Shown: positions 48,417-59,068, numbered from the stretch's first letter. The stretch is DNA of 64,000 bases from Oxalobacter paraformigenes (GCF_000158475.2 NZ_KI392030.1:618184-682183), one strand, 5' to 3'. The notes: generated by a model not told the origin, from the letters alone. Translations and numbers: made by a program.

Positions 48417-49283
48417 TTATTCTTCCAGTTTCTTTCGAAGCATTTCCAACTGATGGTAGTGTTTTTTTGTGGCGTGAGGATAGGAAAGTTTCAGTTCTTT
48501 CAACGTCTTGAGGATGATGGAACTGATAATCAGTCGGGCATTGTTTTTATCGTCAGCCGGGATGAAATACCAGGGACAGTCATCTGTAGTGGTCGCCAGA
48601 ATGCACTTTTCGAAAGCGTCCATGTACTGATTCCAGAATTTTCTTTCCTCGAAGTCGGCAAGACTGAGTTTCCAGTTCTTGTCCGGCGTATCGATCCGTT
48701 CCAGCAGACGTTTGCGCTGTTCTTCTTTGGAGACATGCAGAAAAAATTTGATGATACGGGTCCCGTTGCGATGAAGATGCGCTTCGAGATCGCGTATGGA
48801 TCGGTAACGTTCTTCCCACAAGTCCGTGCCGGCTTTCATGTCCGGCAAGTTCTGTTTGTCGAGAATCTCCGGATGAACCCGTACAACCAGGACATCTTCA
48901 TAGTAAGAGCGGTTGAAAATGCCGATTTCTCCGCGTTCCGGCAGTTCGCAAACGGCGCGCCACAAGAAGTCGTGTTTCAGTTCTTTTTCACTGGGCTGTT
49001 TGAAACTGTGTACGTGGCAACCTTGCGGGTTTACCCCTGACATGACATGTTTGATCGCGCCGTCTTTGCCGGCTGCATCCATGGCCTGGAAAATCAGAAG
49101 CAAGGCATATTTTCCGGAAGCGTTCAGGACACTTTGCTGGTCGCTCAGTTCTTCGGTGTCCCGCTCCAGCATTTGCCGATATTCTTTTTTGGACCGGTAA
49201 AACGGCTTGATAAGAGTCGGACAGTCTTTCAGACGAACGTCGGTATTGGCCAAAACACGGAAGATTTCTGGATCGATTTTCAC
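48417..49283 (-). CDS. ppk2: Polyphosphate kinase 2 family protein
   Basis: Transfers phosphate between polyphosphate and nucleotides. The 288-residue protein has the PPK2 P-loop [19 protein letters not shown] near residue 66, the [15 protein letters not shown] lid region, the Walker B-like [21 protein letters not shown] near 120 and [12 protein letters not shown] near the end. Single-domain form; whether it is class I (phosphorylates NDP) or III cannot be told. I take the GTG at 49283 as start because GAGG lies six bases before it; a GTG at 49307 would overlap the dapF end by 17 bases. Downstream of dapF and probably co-transcribed with it. Confidence 0.9.
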   Translation of the reverse strand: MKIDPEIFRVLANTDVRLKDCPTLIKPFYRSKKEYRQMLERDTEELSDQQSVLNASGKYALLLIFQAMDAAGKDGAIKHVMSGVNPQGCHVHSFKQPSEKELKHDFLWRAVCELPERGEIGIFNRSYYEDVLVVRVHPEILDKQNLPDMKAGTDLWEERYRSIRDLEAHLHRNGTRIIKFFLHVSKEEQRKRLLERIDTPDKNWKLSLADFEERKFWNQYMDAFEKCILATTTDDCPWYFIPADDKNNARLIISSIILKTLKELKLSYPHATKKHYHQLEMLRKKLEE

Positions 49284-49290
49284 AATAGCC

Positions 49291-50154
49291 TCACAAGTCA
49301 ATTTCACCGTTAAAAACGATAACAGCCGGGCCTGTCATCGTCACCTCATGTCCATTGCCATTCCATGTAATTTCCAGTGTTCCGCCGCGTGCCTTGACGG
49401 TAACGGGAGAGTCGAGAAGTTTTCGACGTATCCCCGCGACAACTGCCGCACAGGCGCCGGTTCCGCAGGCCAGTGTTTCTCCTGCACCCCTTTCAAAAAC
49501 GCGAAGTTTGATGGAATGCCTGTTTTCGATTTCCATAAATCCGGCATTGGTGCGGTTTGGAAAGCGCGCGTGATTTTCAATGAGCGGGCCCGTTTCACCG
49601 ACAGGAGCCTTGTCCACGTTTTCAACGATCTGGACAGCATGAGGGTTTCCCATGGATACAAGGGAAACCTCTATCGTTTGCAAGCCCTTGGGCAGTTCAA
49701 GCGCCAAAGGCCAGATCATGTCGTCTCCTGCCGGCTTGCCTTTCAGACCGCTGGCGTCGAACGGAATCCGGTCAGGGCTGAATTCGGGTTTGCCCATGTT
49801 GACTGTTACGTTGCCGTTTTTTTCCACTCGCAATTCAATGATGCCCGCTTTGGTTTCGACTCTGACCGGATTGCGATCTGTCATGTTGAAAACGGTGACG
49901 AATCTGGCAAAGGCGCGCGCGCCATTGCCGCATTGTTCCACTTCGCCACCGTCGGCATTGAAAATTCTGTAGCGGAAATCGGTAGCGGGATTTTGAGGTT
50001 TTTCCACTATCAGGATCTGGTCGGCACCTATACCGAAACGCCTGTCGGCAATGAAACGGAATTGCTCTGCCGTCAAGTCAACTTTTTGGGTGCAAGCATC
50101 GAAAACGATAAAATCGTTTCCTGCACCATGCATTTTTGTAAACTTCAGTTTCAT
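49291..50154 (-). CDS. dapF: Diaminopimelate epimerase
   Basis: Interconverts LL- and meso-diaminopimelate for lysine and peptidoglycan synthesis. The 287 residues start [20 protein letters not shown], with the two catalytic cysteines in [17 protein letters not shown] near residue 73 and [13 protein letters not shown] near 221. Cofactor-independent enzyme of the DapF family. It follows the lipid A acyltransferase gene by about 110 bases on the same strand. Confidence 0.96.
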   Translation of the reverse strand: MKLKFTKMHGAGNDFIVFDACTQKVDLTAEQFRFIADRRFGIGADQILIVEKPQNPATDFRYRIFNADGGEVEQCGNGARAFARFVTVFNMTDRNPVRVETKAGIIELRVEKNGNVTVNMGKPEFSPDRIPFDASGLKGKPAGDDMIWPLALELPKGLQTIEVSLVSMGNPHAVQIVENVDKAPVGETGPLIENHARFPNRTNAGFMEIENRHSIKLRVFERGAGETLACGTGACAAVVAGIRRKLLDSPVTVKARGGTLEITWNGNGHEVTMTGPAVIVFNGEIDL

Positions 50155-50263
50155 AAGCCGAAATCGACGATCGGTCCCAAAAACAAATGATAGGCGATCA
50201 CAGGAAAAGTGTCAGCTGAAACGGGGGAAATCGACCATTTAATGCATGTGCTGTTGGCAAAGA

Positions 50264-51145
50264 TCATTCCTTGTTATCCGCATAAACTTTAGGGAATCCT
50301 TCCGGACGCGTTTTGAATCGCCGGTGTGTCCATAAATATTCGGAGGGCGCTTCCAGAATACGCTGCTCGATAAACTCGTTCATGCGTTTGGCCGATGTCC
50401 AGGGATCCTTGTCGGGAAAGTTTTCCCAGGGCGGATAAAATTTGACTTTCCAGCCTTTATAGTCCGGCAGAAACGTTGCGACAACGGGAATGACTTTTGC
50501 ACGGGTTGCTGCTGCAAGACGGGATGGTGCAACCAGTGTGGCAGCGGGTTGCCCGAAAAAAGGGACGAATTCGGCATCTTTGGAACCGAAATCCATGTCG
50601 GGCAACATAAGGAACGGGATATTTTTATGCAAGGCCCGAATAATCGGTTTTATGCCCTGGCTTCTTGAAAACAGCAGGACGGTTTCATGAAAGCGCATCC
50701 TTCCCTTCCGCAGCATCTCATCGAAAGTCTTGTTTTTCTGTTCGGTATAAATGGAACAGCCCGGCGAATCCATAGTGATGATGGCACCCGGCATCTCAAG
50801 GCATACAAAATGGGGGCACAGGAAAATAACGGGACCGGCTCGCGTTTCATCATAAGGAACAGCAGGTTCGACATGAATAAGTTTCCTGATTCTTTCAATG
50901 GACGACCACCACAGGATTCCCCTCTCCAGAATGCTGCGCCCGTATCCCTGAAAATGTTCCTTGGCGATTTTCCGTCGTTCTTTTTCCGGCATGTCGGGAA
51001 AACAGAGCCGGAGATTGGTCAGTGCAATGTGGCGACGGCTTCCCATCAGATAGTAGGAAAGGGTTCCCATCCATTTACCAAGGCGTCCGAGAACAGGCAG
51101 GGGAAGCCAGTGTAACGACCACAGAATGAAAAGAAAAAACCTCAT
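50264..51145 (-). CDS. Lipid A acyltransferase (LpxL/HtrB family)
   Basis: Inner-membrane acyltransferase that adds a secondary acyl chain to lipid A. The 293 residues have an N-terminal membrane anchor (FLFILWSLHWLPLPVLGRLG), the catalytic HX4E motif in LCPHFVCLEMPG (His followed by Glu five positions on) near residue 110, and the acyl-acceptor region LMLPDMDFGSKDAEFVPFFG. Whether the chain is laurate, myristate or another is not readable. Transcribed divergently from metK, as in many betaproteobacteria. Confidence 0.9.
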   Translation of the reverse strand: MRFFLFILWSLHWLPLPVLGRLGKWMGTLSYYLMGSRRHIALTNLRLCFPDMPEKERRKIAKEHFQGYGRSILERGILWWSSIERIRKLIHVEPAVPYDETRAGPVIFLCPHFVCLEMPGAIITMDSPGCSIYTEQKNKTFDEMLRKGRMRFHETVLLFSRSQGIKPIIRALHKNIPFLMLPDMDFGSKDAEFVPFFGQPAATLVAPSRLAAATRAKVIPVVATFLPDYKGWKVKFYPPWENFPDKDPWTSAKRMNEFIEQRILEAPSEYLWTHRRFKTRPEGFPKVYADNKE

Positions 51146-51418
51146 ACGTTCATTTCCCGCTTATTGTATGAGGTCTTTGAGGTAACAAATCGTCTGGACA
51201 TTCTTGTGCGGGCACTTTCAAAATAAACAATTTTATAGGGAATTTGTCAAAAATCGAAATATTCAATGATAGCCCAATGTCGGAAAAATTTCGTTATTTC
51301 TGCAGGAAAGGAAAAGATACCCATGACTTTTTTGCCGGAAAACAGGGATTTGCCGGTTATTTCAAAGGAATGACGATGTTGATCCGGTTATCGGGATTTC
51401 ATTCATCAGGAATGATTC

Positions 51419-51446
51419 TTGATAACTGGAAAATTCGGCGTAGAAT
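51419..51446 (+). promoter_or_regulatory. Probable promoter of metK
   Basis: TTGATA and TAGAAT, each near consensus, are 16 bases apart. Transcription would begin near 51453, giving a leader of about 110 bases before metK. Confidence 0.5.
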
Positions 51447-51504
51447 AATGCTGCCGCTGAGTTAACGGACAACTTGCGAAGCGGTCTATAAATTTCGCTA
51501 AAGC

Positions 51505-51531
51505 GTCGCAGGCTGCTGAATTGGCTGCGAC
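51505..51531 (+). promoter_or_regulatory. Hairpin in the metK leader
   Basis: GTCGCAG and CTGCGAC form a seven-base stem with a 13-base loop 30 bases before the metK start; a smaller GCGAA/TTCGC stem lies just before it. It does not match any SAM riboswitch class I can recognise. Confidence 0.35.
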
Positions 51532-51561
51532 AGCAATTGGCCTTTTTAGGAGCTTATTTTT

Positions 51562-52725
51562 ATGGCACAAGATTATCTTTTTACGTCGGAATCGGTTTCT
51601 GAAGGACATCCCGACAAGGTGGCAGACCAGATTTCAGATGCGATTCTGGATGCTATTCTGACGCAGGATCCCAATGCACGGGTTGCCGCAGAAACATTGT
51701 GTAATACCGGTTTGGTCGTTCTGGCCGGTGAAATCACGACTACCGCCAATATTGATTACATTTCGGTGGCGCGCGATACGATCAAACGGATCGGTTACGA
51801 CAACAACGATTATGGAATCGACCACCGTGGCTGTGCTGTTCTGGTCGGATACGACAAACAGTCTCCCGATATCGCTCAGGGAGTTGATGAGGGCAAGGGA
51901 ATCGATCTGGATCAGGGAGCGGGCGATCAGGGACTGATGTTCGGATACGCGTGTGATGAAACGCCTGAACTGATGCCGGCCGCTATTTATTATGCCCACA
52001 GACTGGTCGAACGCCAGTCCCAGCTTCGAAAGGATGGCCGGATTCCATGGCTGCGTCCGGATGCCAAGTCGCAGGTAACCTTGCGTTATGTCGATGGGAA
52101 ACCGGTCAGTGCCGAAACGATCGTATTATCGACTCAACATGCGCCGGAAATCGAACACAAACAGATTGAAGAAGCCGTTATCGAAGAAATCATCAAACCG
52201 GTGATGCCTGTCGAATGGCTGAAGGATACCCGCTATCTGGTCAATCCGACAGGCCGGTTCGTCATTGGTGGCCCTCAGGGCGATTGCGGTCTGACCGGAC
52301 GTAAAATCATTGTCGATACTTATGGTGGGGCTTGCCCGCATGGTGGCGGCGCTTTTTCCGGAAAGGATCCCAGCAAAGTCGATCGTTCGGCTGCGTATGC
52401 GGCGCGTTATGTCGCCAAAAACATTGTCGCCGCAGGACTGGCAAACAAGTGCCAGATTCAGGTCAGCTATGCGATTGGCGTGGCCAAGCCGATCAATATT
52501 ACTGTCAATACGGAAGGTACCGGTGTTATTGCTGACGAAAAAATCGCTGCACTGGTCAACGATCATTTTGACTTGCGGCCCAAGGGAATCGTCCAGATGC
52601 TGGATCTTCTGCATCCACGTTACAGCAAGACTGCGGCGTATGGCCATTTTGGCCGTGACGAACCCGAATTTACCTGGGAAAAAACGGACAAGGCAGCCGC
52701 ATTGCGCGAAGTGGCCGGTTTGTAA
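51562..52725 (+). CDS. metK: S-adenosylmethionine synthetase
   Basis: Makes S-adenosylmethionine from methionine and ATP, the donor for ubiG and other methyltransferases. The 387 residues start [22 protein letters not shown], with [12 protein letters not shown] near residue 118 and the P-loop-like [23 protein letters not shown] near 258, the two signature motifs. AGGAG precedes the ATG by ten bases. A terminator follows. Confidence 0.98.
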   Translation: MAQDYLFTSESVSEGHPDKVADQISDAILDAILTQDPNARVAAETLCNTGLVVLAGEITTTANIDYISVARDTIKRIGYDNNDYGIDHRGCAVLVGYDKQSPDIAQGVDEGKGIDLDQGAGDQGLMFGYACDETPELMPAAIYYAHRLVERQSQLRKDGRIPWLRPDAKSQVTLRYVDGKPVSAETIVLSTQHAPEIEHKQIEEAVIEEIIKPVMPVEWLKDTRYLVNPTGRFVIGGPQGDCGLTGRKIIVDTYGGACPHGGGAFSGKDPSKVDRSAAYAARYVAKNIVAAGLANKCQIQVSYAIGVAKPINITVNTEGTGVIADEKIAALVNDHFDLRPKGIVQMLDLLHPRYSKTAAYGHFGRDEPEFTWEKTDKAAALREVAGL

Positions 52726-52738
52726 TTTCGCACTGCTG

Positions 52739-52771
52739 TAAAAAAGGCCAGCTTGACGCTGGCCTTTTTTA
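52739..52771. terminator. Bidirectional terminator between metK and gph
   Basis: Stem AAAAAGGCCAGC/GCTGGCCTTTTT with a five-base loop, T-runs on both strands. It ends metK and, from the other side, the ubiG-gph transcript. Confidence 0.9.
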
Positions 52772-52786
52772 CAGGAACGGCCATAT

Positions 52787-53464
52787 TCAAATGGCGTACA
52801 CGGAATAAATCAGGTTCAGGATTTGTTCCGGGGTTTCCGCAATGTAATCCGCTTTCCAGCTGAATGGATCGGTACAGTATCCCCATTTTGCGGCAATAGT
52901 CCCCGTTCCTGCAGCCTTGCCTGCCTGAATGTCTCTCAAATCATCGCCGACAAACCAGCTTTCTTCAGGACGGATGTTCAACTGTTTTGCCGCTTCAAAA
53001 AGCGGGTCGGGATAAGGTTTGGGACGCGATGCAGTATCGCCCGATATCACGCAATCTGCATCGCCCAGTCCGATTTTTTCAATAAGCGGACGGGTCAGTA
53101 CGCTTGCCTTGTTGGTGACGATTCCCCAGCCGATTCCAAGCTTGCGTAGTTGTTCCAGCAATTCCGGAATGCCCTTGAACAAGGTGGTTTTAACGGCAAT
53201 GTGATTTGAGTAAAAAGAAAGAAAGCGTTCGCGTATGCCGGGATATTGATCGTTTTGTGGCGTCAGATGAAATGCGGCATTGACGAGCCCGGGCGCTCCT
53301 GCCGAAGCAACCGGCCTGAGCTGTTCATAAGGAACAGGTGGAAGGCCGCGTTCGAGCCTGACGGAATTAATGGCAGCAGCCAGATCGGGCGCGGAATCCG
53401 CCAAAGTACCGTCCAGATCGAATAAAACGAACTTGGGCTTTTTAAGAGGAAAAGATTGATTCAT
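52787..53464 (-). CDS. gph: Phosphoglycolate phosphatase-type HAD hydrolase
   Basis: HAD-superfamily phosphatase that in the family removes phosphate from 2-phosphoglycolate and similar repair products. The 225 residues show motif I FVLFDLDGTLADSAPDLAAAIN near residue 12 (catalytic Asp pair), motif II VTNKAS, motif III Lys in RPKPYPDPLF and motif IV GDDLRDIQAG. Following ubiG after 18 bases is a frequent arrangement in betaproteobacteria (ubiG-gph). Substrate is inferred from family and location. Confidence 0.88.
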   Translation of the reverse strand: MNQSFPLKKPKFVLFDLDGTLADSAPDLAAAINSVRLERGLPPVPYEQLRPVASAGAPGLVNAAFHLTPQNDQYPGIRERFLSFYSNHIAVKTTLFKGIPELLEQLRKLGIGWGIVTNKASVLTRPLIEKIGLGDADCVISGDTASRPKPYPDPLFEAAKQLNIRPEESWFVGDDLRDIQAGKAAGTGTIAAKWGYCTDPFSWKADYIAETPEQILNLIYSVYAI

Positions 53465-53482
53465 GGTTTTGCTTGGGATGGT

Positions 53483-54178
53483 TTAGCGGGGCTTGACGCA
53501 GGAAAGCATGTAATTGACCTGCGTGTTATTGTTCAGGCTGAATTTTCTTGCGCCCAGATCGCAGCTTACGCCCGTAATGGCTGTGACGGTCATGTCGGCG
53601 GCACGGACAAAACGGGACAGCTCGGCGGGAGTAATGAATTTCTCGAAACGATGCGTTCCTTTGGGAAGCAGGCGCATAATGTATTCCGCCCCGATAATGG
53701 CGTAACACAGGGATTTGAGATTTCGGTTCAGTGTGGCGAAAAAAACATGACCACCCGGTTTGACCAGTTTTGAACAGGCATTGACGATCGATCCGGGGTC
53801 GGGAACATGTTCGAGCAGTTCCATGCATGTTATTACATCGTATTGTTCCGGTTCCTGTTTTGCGAATTCTTCTGCCGAAACGGCGAGATAACGGATTGCG
53901 AGGCCAGATTTTTTACCATGTTCTCTTGCGGTCTCAAGCGCGTTTTCGGCCAGATCGATTCCTGTCACGCTGGCGTTTGCCTGGGCAAGCGATTCGCTCA
54001 GAATGCCTCCCCCGCAACCGATATCCAGCACGTTTTTGCCGTCCAGTGGAACTTGTGCGGCGATCCATTGCAAGCGAACCGGATTCAGGTCATGCAATGG
54101 ACGAAAGTGTCCGTGAAGGTCCCACCAGCTGTCTGAAACGGCATTGAACTTGTTTAATTCGGACGGATCGCGATTCAT
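53483..54178 (-). CDS. ubiG: Ubiquinone O-methyltransferase UbiG
   Basis: Carries out both O-methylation steps of ubiquinone synthesis using S-adenosylmethionine. The 231 residues have SDSWWDLHGHFRPLHDLNPVRL at the N-terminus, a UbiG signature, then the SAM-binding motif VLDIGCGGGILSESLA near residue 51 and the post-II motif DVITCMELLEHVPDPGS. It is the first gene of ubiG-gph, whose promoter must be in the 92 bases before it, shared with the ompA terminator. Confidence 0.95.
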   Translation of the reverse strand: MNRDPSELNKFNAVSDSWWDLHGHFRPLHDLNPVRLQWIAAQVPLDGKNVLDIGCGGGILSESLAQANASVTGIDLAENALETAREHGKKSGLAIRYLAVSAEEFAKQEPEQYDVITCMELLEHVPDPGSIVNACSKLVKPGGHVFFATLNRNLKSLCYAIIGAEYIMRLLPKGTHRFEKFITPAELSRFVRAADMTVTAITGVSCDLGARKFSLNNNTQVNYMLSCVKPR

Positions 54179-54224
54179 GGGCGCAGGAAAATAATCGGCA
54201 AGCCTCGATTATAGCGTCAGAAAA

Positions 54225-54252
54225 CAAAAAACCCCGCATTGGCGGGGTCTTT
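54225..54252 (-). terminator. Rho-independent terminator after ompA-like gene
   Basis: Stem ACCCCGC/GCGGGGT around a short ATTG loop; T-run on the minus strand after the stem. It lies 19 bases past the gene's stop. Confidence 0.85.
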
Positions 54253-54270
54253 GTATCCGGCAAAAACCGA

Positions 54271-54894
54271 TCAGGATCTTGCGCCGCGGTTTGCAACCAC
54301 TTCGACTTCAACACGACGGTTTTTCGCACGACCTTGACGCGTCTTGTTGTCAGCGATAGGTTGTTTCTTGCCTTTACCTTCGGTAAAGATTTTTTCCGCA
54401 GGAACGCCTTTGGAAACCAGATAAGCCTTGACCGCGTTGGCGCGACGTTCGGACAGTTTCTGGTTGTAAGCATCGGTACCGATCCAGTCGGTGTGGCCGA
54501 CAGCCACGATAACTTCAGTATCCAGACCGCTCAGGGCATTGACCAGTTCATCCAGTTTCGCTTTACCTTCCGGTTTGACAATGGATTTGTCGAAATCAAA
54601 GAATGCATCAGCTGCATAAGTTACTTTTTCAGCGGTTGGAACAGGTGCTACAGCAACGGGAGCTGCTGCGGCTGGCTGGGTCAGCGGGCCGTCGCAACCG
54701 GGAACTGCATCAGCCGGAGTCCAGTAGCCGGTATGCCAGCAAAGGCCGGTGCCGCTACGAACGATAACGTCGCGCTGGGTCTGGAGATAACCGCTGTATG
54801 GTTTTTTTGCCATATATTCGGTCATCGTCTGTGCAGAAGCAGAGGCTGCAACAACTGCGGATGCAGCAAAAATAACTTTAAGCAATTTATTCAT
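54271..54894 (-). CDS. OmpA-family peptidoglycan-associated protein without barrel
   Basis: A 207-residue secreted protein: signal peptide (LLKVIFAASAVVAASASA, cleavage after residue 21), about 55 residues of linker containing Cys pairs and an Ala/Pro stretch (AAAAPVAVAPVPTA), then a C-terminal OmpA-like domain (FFDFDKSIVKPEGKAKL ... VGHTDWIGTDAYNQKLSERRANAVKAYL) that binds peptidoglycan. There is no beta-barrel before the domain, so it is of the short OmpA kind common in Burkholderiales. The ATG at 54894 has a GAGGGTAAAT ribosome binding site; a start 45 bases earlier lacks a signal peptide. A TATAAT box at 54978-54983 (minus strand) may be its -10. Confidence 0.9.
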   Translation of the reverse strand: MNKLLKVIFAASAVVAASASAQTMTEYMAKKPYSGYLQTQRDVIVRSGTGLCWHTGYWTPADAVPGCDGPLTQPAAAAPVAVAPVPTAEKVTYAADAFFDFDKSIVKPEGKAKLDELVNALSGLDTEVIVAVGHTDWIGTDAYNQKLSERRANAVKAYLVSKGVPAEKIFTEGKGKKQPIADNKTRQGRAKNRRVEVEVVANRGARS

Positions 54895-55364
54895 ATTTAC
54901 CCTCTTAGTTGAGATATCCGCAGCAGGCTGCGCATGCATTTTTTCTAACTTCGAAATAACAATAACATGACAATCACATTATAGATTCGATTTACTTCTA
55001 ATAATGCGTTACAGCTATTCTGACATATTGGAGATTGCTAGATAACCCAAGAAGTTCAAACAATTTTCCATTTTGTTTGTTAGATCAACTTTTGTTATCG
55101 ATTTGTCGCTTTTTCGCAACCGGATATGACAGTTTTTCTCTGTAAGAGCATTAACGATCACAACAATCAATTTTATATATCGACTACCGGAAAAAATCAA
55201 GTCGAACCTTGGAGTATGGAAATAAAATCCGAATGAAAAGAATTACTTAATGACAAATTCGAGATTTGAAAATGATTGTCTTGTCCGCGTGGTAAAATCC
55301 TGTTTTCATGTCCTGAAATTTCAGGATCCAAATCCTATTCATTCTGTCTGTCAGAAACAATCTC
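54895..55364. other. Divergent intergenic region between ompA-like gene and gyrA
   Basis: About 470 A+T-rich bases. It carries the ompA-like promoter (TATAAT at 54978, minus strand), a Fur-like box and a TAAAAT -10 candidate for gyrA. A 61-codon open frame on the minus strand at 55015-55200 lacks family features and is not called. Confidence 0.5.
55267..55281 (+). promoter_or_regulatory. Fur-box-like repeat upstream of gyrA
   Basis: TGAAAATGATTGTCT matches 11 of 14 positions of the 7-1-7 Fur consensus and shares 14 bases with the box at 48213. It covers the -35 region of a TAAAAT -10 box (55293-55298), a position where a bound repressor would block gyrA transcription. It could be chance in an A+T-rich region. 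Confidence 0.35.
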
Positions 55365-57983
55365 ATGGATCAATTCGCAAAAGAAACCATTTCCATTTCA
55401 TTGGAAGATGAAATGCGTAAAAGCTACCTCGATTACGCAATGAGCGTTATCGTGGGCAGGGCGCTTCCGGATGTCCGGGATGGTCTGAAACCGGTGCATC
55501 GGCGTGTTCTGTTCGGCATGCACGAGATGAACAATACCTGGAACCGTCCTTACGTCAAATGCGCCCGTGTCGTCGGTGAAGTGATGGGGAAATACCATCC
55601 TCATGGCGATCAGTCCATTTACGACACGCTGGTACGTATGGCGCAGGATTTTTCATTGCGTTATACGCTGGTCGATGGACAAGGCAATTTCGGCTCGATA
55701 GATGGAGACAATGCCGCTGCCATGCGTTACACGGAGTGCCGTCTTGACAAAATCGCCGATGAGATGCTGGCCGATATCGATAAGGAAACGATCGATTTCG
55801 TTCCCAACTATGACGGCAAGGAAAAGGAACCATCGGTATTGCCGACCAGAATTCCCAATTTGCTTATCAACGGGTCTTCGGGAATTGCCGTCGGGATGGC
55901 GACCAACATTCCTCCCCACAATCTGGCTGAAGTCATAAGAGGTTCCCTGCATCTGCTTCACCATCCGGATTGCACCATAGATGAACTGATCGATATTATT
56001 CCCGCGCCCGACTTTCCGACAGGCGGCCTGATTTATGGAGTAACCGGAGTTCGTGAAGGTTACCGGACAGGGCGGGGGCGGGTTGTCATGCGCGCCAGGA
56101 CCCATTTCGAAGAGCACGGTCGCGACGGGCGGCAGGCAATTATTATTGATGAGTTGCCCTATCAGGTAAACAAGAAAACGTTGCTTGAACGGATTGCCGA
56201 AAGCGTGCGTGAGAAAAAACTTGACGGTATTTCCGATATCCGCGACGAATCCGACAAATCCGGGATGCGGGTGGTGATCGAACTGAAACGCAATGAAGTG
56301 GCGGAAGTCGTCCTGAACAATCTGTTCAAGCAGACGCAACTGCAGGATACTTTCGGCATGAATATGGTGGCGCTGGTCGATGGCCAGCCGAAACTTTTGA
56401 ATCTCAAGCAGATGCTGGAGTGTTTTCTGGCTCATCGCCGTGAAGTGGTGACGCGCAGGACAATTTTCGAGTTGAGAAAGGCGCGTGAGCGGGGCCATGT
56501 TCTGGAAGGACTGGCGGTTGCCCTTGCCAATATCGATGACTTTATCGCGATTATCCGCGCGGCGCCGACGCCGCCGATTGCACGACAGGAATTGATGGCC
56601 CGTTCCTGGGATTCCTCTCTCGTACGCTCCATGCTTGAACGAACAGGCAATGAACATACCAACAGCGTTGACGATTTCAGGCCGGAAGGACTGCCGAAAA
56701 TATATGGCATACAGTCCGATGGGCTTTATAAATTGTCTGAGGAACAGGCGACCGAAATCCTGCAGATGCGTCTGCAGCGTCTGACCGGACTTGAGCAGGA
56801 CCGAATTCTGAACGAATACGGCGATGTTATGAGACAGATCGCCGAGTTGCTGGATATTCTGGCCAGACCTGAAAGGGTGCTGGAGATCATCGACACTGAA
56901 CTGACGGCAGTTATTGGCGAATATGCCGAGAAAGCGAAAGACACACGTCGTTCCGAAATTGAATTGAATGCCAGCGATCTTGAAACGGAAGATCTGATTA
57001 CGCCGCAGGACATGGTGGTAACGCTGTCTCACAGCGGCTATATCAAGTCTCAGCCTTTGTCTGAATACCGTGCCCAGAAGCGTGGCGGCCGTGGCCGTCA
57101 GGCGACCTCCACCAAAGAAGACGATTGGGTCGATCAGCTGTTTATCGCCAATACACATGACTATATTCTCTGCTTTTCAGACAGGGGCCGTATGTATTGG
57201 CTGAAAGTGTGGGAAGTACCTCAGGGTTCGCGTAATTCCCGCGGCAAACCGATTGTGAACATGTTCCCTTTACAGGGGGAGGAAAAGATTACCGTCATTC
57301 TTCCGCTGTCGGGTGAAAACCGGAATTTTCCGGAAAATCATTACATTTTCATGGCGACCAGTCAGGGGACGGTCAAGAAGACGCCTTTGACCGACTTCAG
57401 CAATCCGCGCAAGGCGGGTATCATCGCCGTTGGTCTGGATGAAGGCGATTACCTTATCGGCGCGGCGTTGACGGATGGAAATCATGACGTCATGCTCTTT
57501 TCGGATGCCGGCAAGGCCGTCCGTTTCGATGAAAACGATGTCCGTCCGATGGGAAGAACGGCTCGTGGCGTCAAAGGCATGAATCTGGAAGATGAACAGA
57601 AAGTGATTGCGCTGCTGGTTGCCGGGGACGAAAACCAGTCTGTTCTGACGGCAACGGAAAACGGATTTGGCAAGCGTACTCCGATAGCCGAATATACCCG
57701 TCATGGAAGAGGCACCAAGGGAATGATCGCCATTCAGACAAGTGAACGCAATGGCAAGGTGGTCGCAGCGACACTGGTCAGCGAAAATGACGAAATCATG
57801 CTGATTACTACAGGCGGGGTCCTTATTCGTACACGTGTTTCCGAAATTCGTGAAATGGGTCGGGCTACACAGGGTGTAACCCTGATTTCGATAGAAGAAG
57901 GAACGACACTAAGCGGGCTCCAGCGTATTCTGGAATCGGATATTGAAGATGTGCCGGAAGGTTCGGAAGAAGAAAAACAGTGA
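55365..57983 (+). CDS. gyrA: DNA gyrase subunit A
   Basis: Breakage-reunion subunit of DNA gyrase. The 872 residues have the catalytic Tyr122 in [11 protein letters not shown], the tower and coiled-coil parts, and the C-terminal beta-pinwheel repeats including the GyrA-box QKRGGRGRQ near residue 568, which separates GyrA from ParC. The quinolone-determining loop reads HGDQSIYD: Gln at position 83 (Ser in E. coli), Ser at 84 and the usual Asp at 87. The stop overlaps the serC start by one base. First gene of gyrA-serC-pheA-hisC-tyrA-aroA, the standard betaproteobacterial order. Confidence 0.97.
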   Translation: MDQFAKETISISLEDEMRKSYLDYAMSVIVGRALPDVRDGLKPVHRRVLFGMHEMNNTWNRPYVKCARVVGEVMGKYHPHGDQSIYDTLVRMAQDFSLRYTLVDGQGNFGSIDGDNAAAMRYTECRLDKIADEMLADIDKETIDFVPNYDGKEKEPSVLPTRIPNLLINGSSGIAVGMATNIPPHNLAEVIRGSLHLLHHPDCTIDELIDIIPAPDFPTGGLIYGVTGVREGYRTGRGRVVMRARTHFEEHGRDGRQAIIIDELPYQVNKKTLLERIAESVREKKLDGISDIRDESDKSGMRVVIELKRNEVAEVVLNNLFKQTQLQDTFGMNMVALVDGQPKLLNLKQMLECFLAHRREVVTRRTIFELRKARERGHVLEGLAVALANIDDFIAIIRAAPTPPIARQELMARSWDSSLVRSMLERTGNEHTNSVDDFRPEGLPKIYGIQSDGLYKLSEEQATEILQMRLQRLTGLEQDRILNEYGDVMRQIAELLDILARPERVLEIIDTELTAVIGEYAEKAKDTRRSEIELNASDLETEDLITPQDMVVTLSHSGYIKSQPLSEYRAQKRGGRGRQATSTKEDDWVDQLFIANTHDYILCFSDRGRMYWLKVWEVPQGSRNSRGKPIVNMFPLQGEEKITVILPLSGENRNFPENHYIFMATSQGTVKKTPLTDFSNPRKAGIIAVGLDEGDYLIGAALTDGNHDVMLFSDAGKAVRFDENDVRPMGRTARGVKGMNLEDEQKVIALLVAGDENQSVLTATENGFGKRTPIAEYTRHGRGTKGMIAIQTSERNGKVVAATLVSENDEIMLITTGGVLIRTRVSEIREMGRATQGVTLISIEEGTTLSGLQRILESDIEDVPEGSEEEKQ

Positions 57984-59068
57984 TGCGTCCGTATAACTTT
58001 TCAGCAGGGCCTGCGATGTTGCCGGAGACGGTGTTGGCGCAGGCTGCCGCTGAAATGACGGACTGGCATGGCTGTCGGATGTCGGTGATGGAACTGAGCC
58101 ATCGCGGGCGAGAGTTCGATACGATTATCAGAAGGGCGCAGGATGACCTTCGCGAGCTTCTGGAAATTCCGGTCTCTTATCGTATTCTTTTCATGCAGGG
58201 TGGCGCAACGGCCATGAATGCAATCGTTCCGATGAATCTGGTTAACCGTCCCGGTTCGAATTCCACACTGGACTTTGTCCATACCGGGGTATGGTCTGGC
58301 AAATCACTGGATGAAGCAGGGAAATACGGAAAGGTCAATATTGCGGCTTCCTCAAGGGAAGACCGTTTTCTTTCGGTTCCGGCACAGAAAAGGTGGCAGA
58401 CAACAGACAATGCGGCGTATATCCACGTGTGCACCAATGAGACGATCAATGGTAACCAGTTTCATTTTACGCCCGATACGGGAACGGTTCCCCTTGTTGC
58501 AGATATGTCCTCGGAGATACTGTCGCGTCCTGTCGACTTTTCTAAATATGGCGTCATATTCGCAGGTGCGCAGAAAAATCTTGGGCCAGCCGGAGTAACC
58601 ATTCTTGTTGTCCGTGAAGATCTGATCGGATATGCCGTGCCGTTTTGTCCTTCCGTTTTCGATTGGCAAAACGTGGCAGAGAACAATTCCATGTTCAATA
58701 CGCCTCCTACCTATGCCATTTATATCTGTGGTCTCGTTTTCAGATGGATGAAAAAAAGGGGAGGAGTTTTGCGTATGGAACAGGAAAGTATTGAAAAATC
58801 GTCCATGCTCTATGACTTTATTGATCACAGCGGTTTTTACCGTAATGAAGTATCGATAGAAAGTCGTTCCCGAATGAATGTGCCTTTTTTTCTTGAAGAT
58901 GAATCTTTAAATGACGAGTTTGTTGCCGAGGCTGCGAAAAACGGTCTTTTGCAGTTGAAAGGTCATCGTCTGACGGGAGGAATGCGTGCGTCTTTGTACA
59001 ATGCCATGCCGATTGAAGGTGTTGAGGCGCTTGTTGCATTTATGCGGGCTTTTGAGCAAAAACATTAA
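57983..59068 (+). CDS. serC: Phosphoserine aminotransferase
   Basis: PLP enzyme of serine synthesis and of pyridoxal phosphate synthesis in the cytoplasm. From the ATG at 57983 it has 361 residues: [37 protein letters not shown], the PLP lysine in [19 protein letters not shown] near 195, and [13 protein letters not shown] near the end. The start shares one base with the gyrA stop (TGATG), so translation is coupled. pheA follows after 115 bases. Confidence 0.96.
   Translation: MRPYNFSAGPAMLPETVLAQAAAEMTDWHGCRMSVMELSHRGREFDTIIRRAQDDLRELLEIPVSYRILFMQGGATAMNAIVPMNLVNRPGSNSTLDFVHTGVWSGKSLDEAGKYGKVNIAASSREDRFLSVPAQKRWQTTDNAAYIHVCTNETINGNQFHFTPDTGTVPLVADMSSEILSRPVDFSKYGVIFAGAQKNLGPAGVTILVVREDLIGYAVPFCPSVFDWQNVAENNSMFNTPPTYAIYICGLVFRWMKKRGGVLRMEQESIEKSSMLYDFIDHSGFYRNEVSIESRSRMNVPFFLEDESLNDEFVAEAAKNGLLQLKGHRLTGGMRASLYNAMPIEGVEALVAFMRAFEQKH

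Larger units (their letters stand above)
51146..51561. other. Divergent region between the acyltransferase gene and metK
   Basis: About 415 A+T-rich bases holding the metK promoter and leader on the right and the leftward acyltransferase promoter. Nothing coding was seen. Confidence 0.5.

Noticed and set aside
55015..55200. 61-codon open frame on the minus strand between ompA-like gene and gyrA
   Set aside because: Low-complexity A+T-rich translation with no support.
55653..57158. 501-codon open frame opposite gyrA
   Set aside because: Shadow of gyrA; translation without any family features.
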